Shown here: positions 9,156 to 18,436 of the stretch, piece after piece
Numbering within the stretch: the stretch's first letter is position 1
Layout: every line of letters starts with the position of its first letter
Made by a program: the position numbers and the translations under genes
Source of the DNA: Candidatus Sumerlaeia bacterium
Lineage (GTDB): Bacteria > Sumerlaeota > Sumerlaeia > SLMS01 > JAHLLQ01
Assembly (NCBI GenBank): GCA_019634695.1
Contig: JAHCAW010000022.1
Span: 1-60,457, forward strand
Direction: 5' to 3'
Length of the DNA: 60,457 nucleotides
The notes under the pieces: model-generated
Database searches by the model: none
Seen by the model: only the letters and a program-made list of their open reading frames with translations
Told to the model about the DNA's origin: nothing

Positions 9156-9198
9156 AAAGAAAGACCGCCTTGCGCGCGGATTGGTCGGCAAGGCGGTC
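9156..9198 (-). terminator. Rho-independent terminator after ferredoxin gene
   Basis: GACCGCCTTG (9163-9172) pairs perfectly with CAAGGCGGTC (9189-9198). Read on the minus strand the 10-bp stem is followed by TTTCTTTC. It lies 34 bp past the ferredoxin stop and partly separates that gene from tatD. Confidence 0.75.
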
Positions 9199-9232
9199 GG
9201 GTGTGTCTGCCGTTGGGACTTGGGGCGGCGGA

Positions 9233-9472
9233 TTACTGCTGGTCGCCGTCTTCGCCGATGGCCTCGACGGGGCAGCCTTCGAGGGCGTCCATGCAGAGCT
9301 GCGCCTCGGTCTCGTTCTCGGGCTGCTTGGAGACGTAGGAGTAGCCCTTTTCCTCGTCGCGGGCGAAGTTGTCGGGGGCGGTGGCGCGGCATGCGTCGCA
9401 GTCGATGCACTGGTCATCGACGTAGAACTTGCCGGGGACGTTTTCTTCGAGTTTGGCGGAGTAGTCGGCCAT
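9233..9472 (-). CDS. Small [4Fe-4S]-type ferredoxin
   Basis: 79 aa acidic protein. One cluster-binding set is visible: CIDCDAC at 22-28 (CxxCxxC) and, near the end, Cys60 and GCPVEAI (Cys67). Single-cluster ferredoxins of this type place the CxxCxxC early and the CP motif late. The spacing leaves Cys60 as a possible disulphide or extra ligand. It carries low-potential electrons in the cytoplasm; the partner is not evident from neighbours. ATG 9472 was chosen because AGAAAGG lies ~10 nt upstream and the protein then starts just before the ferredoxin fold. A terminator follows. Confidence 0.9.
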   Translation of the reverse strand: MADYSAKLEENVPGKFYVDDQCIDCDACRATAPDNFARDEEKGYSYVSKQPENETEAQLCMDALEGCPVEAIGEDGDQQ

Positions 9473-9662
9473 GGTTGCGGATGCCTTTCTGCGTGTCGCG
9501 CCGGGTGTGTTTGGCGGGCGACGGTGATGGTGCCGTGTGGCATTTCGCCAGGTGTGCCGGCGCCGGGGGGCTGAGGTGCCAAACTCGTGCCGGCCCCTCC
9601 TCTTGGCTTTCGGCCCTGTGCGGGGGTTGGTGTGCCCCTGCCGACGGGCGGCGTCAAAGTGT

Positions 9663-9695
9663 TTTCCCCGCGCCGCTCGGGGCGGCACGGGGAAA
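9663..9695 (-). terminator. Possible terminator hairpin downstream of doxX
   Basis: TTTCCCCG (9663-9670) pairs with CGGGGAAA (9688-9695), and an inner GCCG/CGGC stem extends the hairpin. It lies ~43 bp past the doxX stop on the minus strand. There is no clean T-run after it (AACACTTTG follows), so it could instead be a processing structure. Confidence 0.4.
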
Positions 9696-9737
9696 CAGGA
9701 CGGACGAACAAGGGCGCAGCGGGCGGCGGCCGGCCGG

Positions 9738-10193
9738 TTACTCGAGGAAGACGACCGGGCGACCGGTGGCTTTGGTGCCGGGCAGGGGGAGGTAATGACC
9801 AACGGCCCAGCGGCCGGGGCCGGCAAGCACGGTCGGGAGCATCAGCGCGATCAGGGTCAGGTTGTATTCGAACCCACTGTTGCCGAGGAAGAAGCCGTTC
9901 TTGCCGTGCACCATGGCGATGGCGCCGAACATGATGAGGATGTTCGAGGCGGCGGAGAAACGGGTCAGGAACCCGACGATCAGGCCCAGGCCGCCGAAGA
10001 ATTCGCCAATGGCGACCAGATAGCCGATGGGGCCCAGGCTCTCGACCAGGGGCTGGAGCCCGCCGCCGCCGAACCAGCCGAACATCTTCTGGGCGCCGTG
10101 GGCGGCAAACACAATGCCGGCGACGACGCGCACGACGACGAGCGAGATGTCGACCATCAGGCGGTCCTGACCGGGACCGGATTGACTGCTCAT
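9738..10193 (-). CDS. DoxX-family membrane protein
   Basis: 151 aa with four predicted membrane helices. Recognisable DoxX features are VRVVAGIVFAAHGAQKMFGWFGG near the start, IGEFFGGLGLIVGFLTR in the middle and IMFGAIAMVHGKNGFF before the last helix. DoxX family members are inner-membrane proteins linked to quinone redox processes, thiosulphate:quinone oxidoreductase and oxidative-stress responses. The precise role of this subgroup is not known. Start ATG 10193 has AAGGAG ~9 nt upstream. It is divergently arranged with the first M14 carboxypeptidase gene (172-bp shared upstream region). Confidence 0.88.
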   Translation of the reverse strand: MSSQSGPGQDRLMVDISLVVVRVVAGIVFAAHGAQKMFGWFGGGGLQPLVESLGPIGYLVAIGEFFGGLGLIVGFLTRFSAASNILIMFGAIAMVHGKNGFFLGNSGFEYNLTLIALMLPTVLAGPGRWAVGHYLPLPGTKATGRPVVFLE

Positions 10194-10365
10194 GACAAGG
10201 GACTCCTTGCGAGGGATTCGGGCGCGCGCCGAGGGGGGCGCGATTGGTTGGGGAGAGAGAAATCCATGCCAGTTCGGGCGGGCTGGCACTGCCGCTCTTG
10301 GCTTGCCGCCACGGCGTCCGCTCGCCTCGGCTGGAGGCAGAATCCACCATCGGGGGCATGCGCGG

Positions 10366-11718
10366 ATGAGAGCCGGGATCATCGTGGGGTTGCTGGGGAT
10401 CGTCCTGCTGTCGGTCGGATGTGCGAGTCGGCAGCCGGCAGTACGCGTGATTCCGGGCGAGCAGATGCGCATCGACGCCGAGGGCGCCACGGCGCGGCGG
10501 ATCCCGGGCGGGTGGGAACTCACGCTGCCGATGCAGAACGACAACAACGGCGTGAACGGCGAGCCGGCCGGCTTCCGCCAGTGGTGGCACTTCGAGGCGA
10601 GCGGATTTCATCCGCGCGGCGAACGGCTCGTCGTGAACATCGCGAACGCGCGCTATCGCGAGTCGATGATGCCGGTGGCCAGCATCAATGGCGCGCCGTA
10701 CACGCGCCTGCCGGGCATGACGCGGCCGGAGAGGCCCGAAGGCACGAACGACCTGTGGACCTTCTCGTACGACGTGCCGCCGGGCACGCGGTCGCTGAAG
10801 ATCGCGCGCTGGTTCCCCTACACGATGGCGATGTTCGACGAGTTCCGAGCCTGGTACAACGACCCGATCCTGGAGGACATTGTCGAGGAAGAGGTGATCG
10901 GATACTCCGAGCAGGGGCGTCCGATCTACCTGGTGACGGTGACGGACCGCTCGGTGCCCGACGACGACAAGCAGCGCGTGTGGGTGCACACGGCGGTGCA
11001 TCCGGCGGAGACGACGGCCTACTTCGTCACCGAAGGGTTGATGCGCTTTCTCGTATCGGGGGATCCGTATGCGCGCACGTTGCTGCGCGGCGTGATCTTC
11101 AACATCGTGCCGATGGTGAATCCGGACGGCGTGTGGGTGGGCAACTATCGGACGAACGCGAAGGGCGTGAATCTGGAGGACGAGTACTACGCGCCGTACC
11201 AGTCCACGGTGGCGGAGTCGGCGGCGATGCGCCGCAAGATCGAGGAGTTCATGGGGACGGAGGAACAGGTGGGCAGCAATCCGATCCGCATCCTGCTGAA
11301 CCTGCACGCGGCGCCGGGACCGGACTATCCGTTCCACTACGTGCATCCGGGAACGTGGTTCCAACCGGGCGACCCGGGCGCCAAGCCGTCGATCAACGCG
11401 CTGGAGTTGCACTGGATCGAGCTGTTCAAGGCGCGGTGCCCGTATCTGGCGAAGAGCGACTACACGCGCACGAGCACATTCGAGCGCAGCAGCAATCCCG
11501 ACGTCCCGCGTCGTCCCTTCATCGAGGCGATGATGCACGACCGCTACTCGATCAAGGACCAGTGGGAGGACGTGCTGGCGATCTGCTTCGAGGGCTCGTA
11601 CTACGAAAAGGGCCCCATCGACGGCGTGCCGGCGGTGCCGGACGACTATCGCACGGCGGGCTGGCAAATGGGCCAGACGATCGGCGACTTCCTCGGCATC
11701 CCAGCACCCGCGCGATGA
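10366..11718 (+). CDS. M14-family zinc carboxypeptidase, predicted lipoprotein
   Basis: 450 aa. The N-terminus MRAGIIVGLLGIVLLSVGCASR is a lipoprotein signal (lipobox SVGC). Residues ~30-165 form a beta-rich domain with WHFE and SYDVPPGTRSL, as seen before the catalytic domain in this M14 subfamily. The catalytic domain shows zinc ligands His212 and Glu215 in HPAE, His314 in LLNLHA, and the general base Glu409 in AICFEGSY, so the site is complete. M14 enzymes remove C-terminal residues from peptides or cut peptidoglycan peptides; this one would act at the envelope. A close paralogue lies at 13670-15013 with a different export signal. ATG 10366 is chosen because the signal peptide starts there. 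Confidence 0.85.
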   Translation: MRAGIIVGLLGIVLLSVGCASRQPAVRVIPGEQMRIDAEGATARRIPGGWELTLPMQNDNNGVNGEPAGFRQWWHFEASGFHPRGERLVVNIANARYRESMMPVASINGAPYTRLPGMTRPERPEGTNDLWTFSYDVPPGTRSLKIARWFPYTMAMFDEFRAWYNDPILEDIVEEEVIGYSEQGRPIYLVTVTDRSVPDDDKQRVWVHTAVHPAETTAYFVTEGLMRFLVSGDPYARTLLRGVIFNIVPMVNPDGVWVGNYRTNAKGVNLEDEYYAPYQSTVAESAAMRRKIEEFMGTEEQVGSNPIRILLNLHAAPGPDYPFHYVHPGTWFQPGDPGAKPSINALELHWIELFKARCPYLAKSDYTRTSTFERSSNPDVPRRPFIEAMMHDRYSIKDQWEDVLAICFEGSYYEKGPIDGVPAVPDDYRTAGWQMGQTIGDFLGIPAPAR

Positions 11719-11743
11719 CTCGCGGGTGCCGGAGAGTGTGGCA

Positions 11744-12175
11744 CTAACCGCCGATCGCCGCGGCCAGACCGTCCAGAATCATCGTCCAGCCCTTGCGGGC
11801 CTGCTCGGTGAAGTCGGCCCACTCGGGCGCGATGGCGTGCGAGAGTGTGAGCCTGCACCCGGCGTTTGTCTCCTCGAGTTCGATGGTCACGCGCGTCGCG
11901 GGCTCGGTCGCGTCCACCGCGAACGAGAAGACAAGCCGCCGCGGGCGGTCGATCTCGAGATACTCGCCCTGATGCTCGACCAGCGTCTCACCGCGTTGGT
12001 CCGCAAAGAGAAACCGTCCCCCGACGCGCGCGTCGATCTCGACGCGCTTCATCGTCCCGTCGGGCTTTGCGAACAGCCAACGGCCCGCTGCGTCGGGATC
12101 GAGCCACGCGTCGAAGACCGCTTCGCACGAGGCGGCAAAGTGCCGTGTGACGACCAGCCTCGTCGCGTCCGCCAT
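11744..12175 (-). CDS. SRPBCC (AHSA1-like) domain protein
   Basis: 143 aa single-domain START/Bet v1-like protein. Typical motifs are VTRHFAASCEAVFDAWLDP near the start, a KPDGTMKRVEIDARVGGRF central strand and EQARKGWTMILDGLAA as the C-terminal helix. This family binds hydrophobic ligands or acts as co-chaperone-like factors; substrates are unknown. It is the last gene of an ArsR-DUF1428-SRPBCC-SRPBCC operon. Its ATG overlaps the stop of the preceding SRPBCC gene by 1 nt (TGATG), indicating translational coupling. Confidence 0.85.
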   Translation of the reverse strand: MADATRLVVTRHFAASCEAVFDAWLDPDAAGRWLFAKPDGTMKRVEIDARVGGRFLFADQRGETLVEHQGEYLEIDRPRRLVFSFAVDATEPATRVTIELEETNAGCRLTLSHAIAPEWADFTEQARKGWTMILDGLAAAIGG

Positions 12176-12648
12176 CACTTCTGCTCCGCGAGAAGGACTT
12201 CCAACTGCCTGCCAAGCCGCTCGAGCGTCTGCTGGGCGCCCTCGACGGCACCGTGCTTCTCGATGACAAGACGGCAGGCGTCTGCGGACTCGAAGATGGT
12301 CCGCAAGGTGACCCGTGTCCCGCCCGCCTCCTCCTCGAAGAGGACGACCGCGTGGAAGCGGATGTGGTCGAAGTCCTCTTCGCCCGCATGATTGTAGACC
12401 AGTCGCTCGGGGCGCACGACCTCGCGGTAGACGATCTTGTTGGGATAGTCGACGCCGTCGGGACCGTGCATGGTGAAGCGCCAGACGCCGCCGGGGCGGA
12501 CGTCCATTTCGTGCGTCGTGGTGCGAAAACCGTGCGGCCCCCACCAGTTGCTGACGTGACGCGCGTCGGACCATGCGGAGAAGACAAGGTCGCGCGGGGC
12601 GTCGAACAGGCGGGTCGTGACGATCTCGCGATCGCTGGCAGTACTCAT
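12175..12648 (-). CDS. SRPBCC (AHSA1-like) domain protein
   Basis: 157 aa. It opens with REIVTTRLFDAPRDLVFSAWSDARHVSNWWGPHGF, the standard AHSA1-type start, followed by the beta-grip strands (GGVWRFTMHGPDGVDYPNK; TRVTLRTIFES) and the long C-terminal helix. AAGGAG lies ~8 nt before ATG 12648. It is paired with a second SRPBCC protein and with an ArsR regulator and a DUF1428 protein, a module that recurs in many bacteria. The role of this module is not firmly known; ligand binding or stress-related use is inference. Confidence 0.88.
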   Translation of the reverse strand: MSTASDREIVTTRLFDAPRDLVFSAWSDARHVSNWWGPHGFRTTTHEMDVRPGGVWRFTMHGPDGVDYPNKIVYREVVRPERLVYNHAGEEDFDHIRFHAVVLFEEEAGGTRVTLRTIFESADACRLVIEKHGAVEGAQQTLERLGRQLEVLLAEQK

Positions 12649-12685
12649 GGCAGTGCTCCTTGGCGTGTCGAAGGGGGGTGCAGGG

Positions 12686-13045
12686 TCAGAGGTCGACGAT
12701 CATCTTGAAGCCGCCGTAGAGCATGCGCTTGCAGTCGAAGGCATCCTTGCAGGTCTCCATGTCGGCGAGCAGGCGGGGGTCCTTCATGACCTTTGCATTC
12801 ACGCGGTCGCGGTGGGCGCGGGACTTGTAGACGATCCAGGAGAAGACGGCGGTCTCGCCGGGCTTGAGCTTGAAGAGCTTGCCGACCGGGGCCATGCCCT
12901 TGATGGCGAGGTCGTCGCCGACGCACTCGCGATACTCCAGGGCGCCGTGCTCGCGCCAGATCTTGCCGGCCTTGCGCGCGAGCTTGCGGTAGGTGGCCAG
13001 GTTCTTCTTCGGAACAGGGACGAGGAATCCATCGACGTACGGCAT
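12686..13045 (-). CDS. DUF1428 family protein
   Basis: 119 aa, the normal length for DUF1428. Family-typical segments are MPYVDGFLVPVPKKNLATYRKLARKAGKIWREHGALEY, a FSWIVYKSRAHRDRVNAKVMKDPR centre and KRMLYGGFKMIVDL at the end, matching a dimeric ferredoxin-like alpha/beta-barrel fold. Function is unknown in the family. GGAG sits 8 nt before ATG 13045. It lies second in the operon, between the ArsR regulator and the two SRPBCC genes, so it is probably regulated with them. Confidence 0.9.
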   Translation of the reverse strand: MPYVDGFLVPVPKKNLATYRKLARKAGKIWREHGALEYRECVGDDLAIKGMAPVGKLFKLKPGETAVFSWIVYKSRAHRDRVNAKVMKDPRLLADMETCKDAFDCKRMLYGGFKMIVDL

Positions 13046-13176
13046 GGTGAGGGCTCCATGGGGGGATTGGGTCGAGGGTGGCTCGTGCGAGCATGGCGGG
13101 CATCGTGCGGCGAGGGAGTCCGCGCGCGCCCCGGGACGATCCCCTTCAGCGGCAGCGCCACCGAAGAAGCCTGCGA

Positions 13177-13527
13177 TCAGGTCGGCGGATCATGGAGCGG
13201 CTCCGCGGCCTGGAGTTGCTTCAGGTAGAGATCGAGTCGGTCGAGACTGCCTTCCCAGAACTGGCGATAGCGCTCGATCCAGTCGGCGGCTTCCCGCAGC
13301 GGGGTGGCCTCGAGCCGGCAGGGGCGCCACTGGGCATTGCGGCCGCGGGCGACGAGGCCGGCGCGCTCGAGCACCTTGAGGTGCTTCGAGACGGCGGGCA
13401 GGCTCATGTCGAAGGGGCGGGCCAGCTCGGTGACGGAGGTCTCGCCCAGACTGAGCCGGGCCAGAATGGCGCGCCGGGTGGGGTCGGCGAGAGCGGAGAA
13501 TGTGCTGCTGAGGCGATCGGTCGGCAT
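13177..13527 (-). CDS. ArsR-family transcriptional regulator
   Basis: 116 aa winged-helix protein. LSSTFSALADPTRRAILARL is followed by TSVTELARPFDMSLPAVSKHLKVLERAGLVARGR, the helix-turn-helix and wing of ArsR/SmtB repressors. No metal-binding Cys pair is present in the recognition helix (ELARPFD replaces ELCVCD-type sites), so it probably senses something other than arsenic. It heads the ArsR-DUF1428-SRPBCC-SRPBCC operon and likely represses it. ATG 13527 has AAGG 9 nt upstream; an alternative TTG at 13536 would sit right on that site and is less likely. Confidence 0.88.
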   Translation of the reverse strand: MPTDRLSSTFSALADPTRRAILARLSLGETSVTELARPFDMSLPAVSKHLKVLERAGLVARGRNAQWRPCRLEATPLREAADWIERYRQFWEGSLDRLDLYLKQLQAAEPLHDPPT

Positions 13528-13548
13528 GCAAGTCAACCTTCAGGATAA

Positions 13549-13564
13549 ATAACCTGTTGGTTTA
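13549..13564. promoter_or_regulatory. Putative ArsR operator
   Basis: An imperfect palindrome, ATAACC-TGTT-GGTTTA, lies 22 bp upstream of the arsR start in an AT-rich patch. The AACC-N4-GGTT core resembles operators expected for ArsR-family autorepressors. It also lies within the region shared with the divergent M14 carboxypeptidase gene. Confidence 0.4.
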
Positions 13565-13669
13565 GTACGATGAGTGAGGCCCCACGTCAAGGGCGAATCG
13601 CGAGGGGAAGCGGGTTGCGACGGCCGCGGGCCCGGGCCACGCTGGGCCGGTGAGCGGGGGGACTGCCGT

Positions 13670-15013
13670 ATGTTTCTCAGACTGGGCTGGATCGGGGCGC
13701 TGGTGCTGGCGGCGTCGGTGTGCGGGGCACAGCCGACGGTGCAGGTGCTGCCGGGCGAGCAAATGCGGATCAACGTGGCGGCGGCGACGGCCGTGCCGAT
13801 CATCGGCGGCTGGGAGCTGACGCTGCCGATGCTGAACGACAATGACGGCGCCTACGGGGTGACCGTGTCGTTCACGCAGTGGTGGCACTTCGAGCTGACC
13901 AACCTGAATCCGGCGGGCGAGCGCCTGGTGTTCCGGATCACGCAGGCACGCTACGGGGACACGATCCTGCCGGTGGCGAGCGTCAACGGGGGCCGCTACG
14001 CGCGGCTGCCGGCGACGGCGACGCCGACCCGCTCGGGCAGCAGCCCCTACACGTTCACCTTCACATGGGACGTGCCGCCGGGCACGACGTCGCTGCGGGT
14101 GGCCAAGTACTTTCCGTACACGCTGCCGATGTACGAAGCCTTCCGGGCGTGGTATCGGGATGAGGCCTTTGCGGGGCTACTGGACGAGGAGGTGATCGGG
14201 CAATCAGTCGAGGGCCGGCCGATTCACCTGATGACGGTGACGGACAAGTCGGTGCCGGACGACGACAAGGTGCGGGTGTGGGTGCACACGGCGGTGCACC
14301 CGGCGGAGACGCAGGCGTACTTCTGCACGGAGGGGCTGACCACGTTCCTGCTGTCGGGCGATCCGTTCGCCCGGGCGATCCTGCGTCGGGTGATCTTCAA
14401 CATCGTGCCGATGGCGAATCCGGACGGGGTGGCGCTGGGCAACTATCGGACGAACGCGCGCAGCGTGAATCTGGAGAACGAATGGTACGCGCCGTACAAC
14501 TCGACGGTGCCCGAGACGCTGGCGATGCGGCTGAAGATCGAGGAGTTCATGGGCACGGAGGCCAACGTCGGCAGCAACCCGATCCTCCTGCTGCTGAACC
14601 TGCACTCCTCGCACGGGCTGACCTATCCGTTCCACTTCGTGCACCAGGGGACGTGGTTCCAACCGGGCGACCCGGGAGCGAAGCCGTCGGTCAACGCGAT
14701 CGAGCGGCGCTGGGTCGATTTACTCAAGGCGCGCAGTCCCTACGTCGCGCTCGGCACCAGCCAGAGCAGCAACTTCAACCACCCGTCGCGCCCCTACGTC
14801 GAAGCGATGATGCACGACCGCTACTCCGTGAAGGACGCCTGGCAGGACGTGATGGCGATCACGTTCGAGGGGACCTATCAGGCCGGCCCGGTGACGGGCG
14901 TGCCGAACACGGACGACGACTACCGAGCCGTCGGGTGGGCGATCGGCCAGGCGATCGGGGACTACTTCAACATTCCGGAACCGACGCCGACGGATGCGTG
15001 GATCGTCTACTGA
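13670..15013 (+). CDS. M14-family zinc carboxypeptidase, Sec-secreted
   Basis: 447 aa paralogue of the lipoprotein at 10366-11718. The signal peptide MFLRLGWIGALVLAASVCGAQ appears to be cut by signal peptidase I after GA. It shares the N-terminal beta domain (WHFELTNLNPAGERLVFRI) and a complete M14 site: HPAE (His210, Glu213), LLNLHSSH (His312) and ITFEGTY (Glu400). It ends in the short tail PTPTDAWIVY, which the paralogue lacks and which resembles the end of the DNRLRE protein at 52083-52841. The predicted role is extracytoplasmic carboxypeptidase or peptidoglycan-peptide hydrolase. The last 7 nt overlap the convergent rnhB gene. Confidence 0.85.
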   Translation: MFLRLGWIGALVLAASVCGAQPTVQVLPGEQMRINVAAATAVPIIGGWELTLPMLNDNDGAYGVTVSFTQWWHFELTNLNPAGERLVFRITQARYGDTILPVASVNGGRYARLPATATPTRSGSSPYTFTFTWDVPPGTTSLRVAKYFPYTLPMYEAFRAWYRDEAFAGLLDEEVIGQSVEGRPIHLMTVTDKSVPDDDKVRVWVHTAVHPAETQAYFCTEGLTTFLLSGDPFARAILRRVIFNIVPMANPDGVALGNYRTNARSVNLENEWYAPYNSTVPETLAMRLKIEEFMGTEANVGSNPILLLLNLHSSHGLTYPFHFVHQGTWFQPGDPGAKPSVNAIERRWVDLLKARSPYVALGTSQSSNFNHPSRPYVEAMMHDRYSVKDAWQDVMAITFEGTYQAGPVTGVPNTDDDYRAVGWAIGQAIGDYFNIPEPTPTDAWIVY

Positions 15014-15909
15014 GAGTCGGTGGCCGGGGCGGGGCGTCCGCCTCCCCACTGGGGAAGAATGACGGGCGGGTCCCAGGGCGGGAGTCCGGCGGCGGCGACG
15101 CGTTCGTTGAGCAGGCGGGCGAGGCTCTCGAAGTCGGGCGGTGGGAGTCGGACGACGAGGTCGTCGGCCTCGGCGAGGAGCCGCCGGACTGCTTCGGGTG
15201 TCGGCGGGGTGTCGGCGGCGAGCCGTTCGAGGCGTTCGCTCGAGGGGGCGCGGCGGGGCTGGGAACAGAAGAAGTCGACGCCCGCGAAGCTGAGGCGGTG
15301 GAGCGTGCAGGGGCCATGGTGCTCGACGGCGGCGCGGTGGGCGTCGGTCGGGTAGCCGCGATTGTTGTCCCAGCCGTACTCGGGGAACTCGAGGTGGTAG
15401 TCGTCCATGATGCGATCGCGCGTCTCCTTGGCGAGGATGGAGGCGGCGGCAATGGAGGCGGACTTCTGGTCGCCCTTGATGATAGCGTGGGTGGGGAGGC
15501 TGCAGGCGGGGAGCTCGAGGGCGTCGGTGACGAGGGCGCCGACGGCATGGCCGGGGGGCAGGTGGGCGCCGAGGGCTTCGAGGGCGCGCATGGCGGCGAG
15601 GCGGGTGGCCTCTAGGATGTTGAGGAGGTCGATCTCGGCGGCGGTAGCGAGCCCGATGCCCCATGCCAGAGCACGACGGCGAATCTGGCAGTTGAGGCGT
15701 TGGCGCTGGCGGGCGGTGAGCAGCTTGGAATCGGCGAGCCCGACAGGGCGGCGACCGGCGGGGTCCCAGACGACGGCGGCGGCGACGACGGGCCCGGCGA
15801 TGGGCCCGCGGCCGGCCTCATCGATGCCGGCGACGAGGCAGCCGCCATTGGCCAAGGCGACGTCGCGCTCGGGGCGAATGGTGGGACGCGGGCGTCGGGA
15901 TCGGCTCAC
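15007..15909 (-). CDS. rnhB: Ribonuclease HII
   Basis: 300 aa. It removes RNA from RNA-DNA hybrids, including single misincorporated ribonucleotides. The family signature is clear: GIDEAGRGPIAGPVVAAAVV (Asp30, Glu31), KGDQKSASIAAASILAKETRDRIM and GWDNNRGYPTDAHRAAV. The C-terminal ~90 residues after FCSQP are an extension beyond the usual ~200-aa enzyme, rich in acidic and Pro residues, ending WGGGRPAPATDSQ. It lies 16 nt downstream of the HU gene and is probably co-transcribed with it. The 3' end overlaps the convergent carboxypeptidase by 7 nt. Confidence 0.95.
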   Translation of the reverse strand: MSRSRRPRPTIRPERDVALANGGCLVAGIDEAGRGPIAGPVVAAAVVWDPAGRRPVGLADSKLLTARQRQRLNCQIRRRALAWGIGLATAAEIDLLNILEATRLAAMRALEALGAHLPPGHAVGALVTDALELPACSLPTHAIIKGDQKSASIAAASILAKETRDRIMDDYHLEFPEYGWDNNRGYPTDAHRAAVEHHGPCTLHRLSFAGVDFFCSQPRRAPSSERLERLAADTPPTPEAVRRLLAEADDLVVRLPPPDFESLARLLNERVAAAGLPPWDPPVILPQWGGGRPAPATDSQ

Positions 15910-15925
15910 GGGTGGCCGGTGCGTC

Positions 15926-16228
15926 CTACTCGGCGTCGGAACCGGTGGCGTCGATGGCGTTGACGGACTCGCGGAAGGACTTGCCGGGCTTGAAGACGAC
16001 GACGTTCTTCTCCTCGATGAAGATCTGCTCGCCGGTGCGCGGGTTGCGGCCGTTGCGGGGGTTCTTGTTCTTCACGAGAAAGGTGCCGAAGCCGACAAGG
16101 GAAACCTTCTCGCCCTGCTGGAGGGCTTCCTTGATGGAATCGAGGAAGATTTCGACGGCCTGGCAGGATTCGGCCCGGCCGAGTCCGGTTTTTTCCATCA
16201 GCAGGTTGGCGACTTCAGCCTTGGTCAT
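15926..16228 (-). CDS. HU/IHF-family DNA-binding protein
   Basis: 100 aa, slightly longer than the standard 90-aa HU. MTKAEVANLLMEKTGLGRAESCQAVEIFLDSIKEAL gives the dimerisation helices. VSLVGFGTFLVKNKNPRNGRNPRTGEQIFI is the beta arm with the DNA-intercalating RNPRTG segment, and FKPGKSFRESVN closes the fold. The extra ~10 residues are acidic (DATGSDAE). The protein bends DNA and organises the nucleoid. HU versus IHF cannot be decided. It leads an HU-rnhB pair. Confidence 0.93.
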   Translation of the reverse strand: MTKAEVANLLMEKTGLGRAESCQAVEIFLDSIKEALQQGEKVSLVGFGTFLVKNKNPRNGRNPRTGEQIFIEEKNVVVFKPGKSFRESVNAIDATGSDAE

Positions 16229-16480
16229 GTCGGCCTCGGGATGGATCGATGAAGGCTTGATACGACTGTTGTTATTCCTGCGAGGGGGTTTGGCGGGCCG
16301 TCAATCCGAAAGGCGCGGGGGGGCAGGAGGGAAGTTGGCGCCGGTTTGGCGGCGGTTCGGACTGGCATCCGTCGGGGGGTTTCGGCTTGCCTTGCCCTTT
16401 GCGGCGCCACCCGATGGGGTGCTGCGGAAGCGGGCGGCAGGGGACTCCGGCAGCCGGCAACCACCAACAAGGAAGACGAC

Positions 16481-17530
<1,050 letters not shown>

Positions 17531-17545
17531 CACCGCAACCCGGAG

Positions 17546-18436
17546 ATGGCAGCCACGCCCTCCCAGACCTCCGCTCCTTCCGGACCCGGCACCGAGGCGC
17601 CGCCGCCCGAGACGACGCTGACCGAGACGGTCATCTCGTCGCGGCCGGACCGGCGCTTCGTCCAGGCCCTGCGGGACCTGTGGGCGTACCGCGATCTCTT
17701 CGCGGCGTTCGTGCGCCGCGACCTGACGGTGCGCTATCGCCAGACGGCGCTCGGCATCGTCTGGGTGGTGCTGCAACCTCTGGCGACGGGCGGCATGTTC
17801 GCGGCGATCTTCCGACGGCTGGGCGTCGGTGGCGACGGACCGGTGCTCGATTCGTTGCTCTTCTTCCTGGCGGCGGTGGTCCCGTGGATGAGCTTCTCGT
17901 CGGCGGTGGGGAGTTGCGCGACGTCGCTGGAATCGAACGCGAACCTGATCGCGAAGGTGTACTTCCCGCGGCTGTGCGTGCCCGGCGCGTACGTCGCGGG
18001 CAGCGCGGTGGACTACGGCTTCGCGTTTCTGGTGCTGGTGGGCTTCGCACTCGCGGCCGGCGCGTTCACGCCGTGGCTGCTGGTGGCGGCGGTGCCGTTG
18101 CTGGCGATGCAGTTGCTGACGGCCGCGGGCGTCGGGACGTTCTTCGCGATCCTGGATGCGCAGTACCGCGACGTGAAGTACGTTGTGCCCTTCGTGCTGA
18201 TGATCGGGATGTTCCTGACGGTGCTGGTGCGGCCCGGGCAATGGGGCGAGACGGCCGGGATGCTGCTGACGCTGAACCCGATGCTGGCGATCGCGGAGAC
18301 GTACCGTGCCCTGCTGACGGGCAATCCGGTGGACTGGGCACTGGCATGCAAGGGCGCGGTGGTGGCGTGCGCCGTGTTCGTCGGCGGCGTGTGGTTTTTC
18401 CGATTCCGCGAATCGCGACTGGTGGACGTGCTGTGA
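17546..18436 (+). CDS. ABC-2 type polysaccharide export permease (Wzm/TagG/KpsM-like)
   Basis: 296 aa with a ~45-residue cytoplasmic N-terminus and six predicted membrane helices. RDLWAYRDLFAAFVRRDLTVRYRQTALGIVWVVLQPL is the amphipathic lead-in typical of polysaccharide ABC-2 permeases. DAQYRDVKYVVPFVLMIGMFLTVLVRP and NPMLAIAETYRALL also match the family. With the next gene it forms an ATP-driven exporter of undecaprenyl-linked glycan across the inner membrane. The stop overlaps the ATPase start (GTGA), so the two are translationally coupled. Confidence 0.93.
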   Translation: MAATPSQTSAPSGPGTEAPPPETTLTETVISSRPDRRFVQALRDLWAYRDLFAAFVRRDLTVRYRQTALGIVWVVLQPLATGGMFAAIFRRLGVGGDGPVLDSLLFFLAAVVPWMSFSSAVGSCATSLESNANLIAKVYFPRLCVPGAYVAGSAVDYGFAFLVLVGFALAAGAFTPWLLVAAVPLLAMQLLTAAGVGTFFAILDAQYRDVKYVVPFVLMIGMFLTVLVRPGQWGETAGMLLTLNPMLAIAETYRALLTGNPVDWALACKGAVVACAVFVGGVWFFRFRESRLVDVL

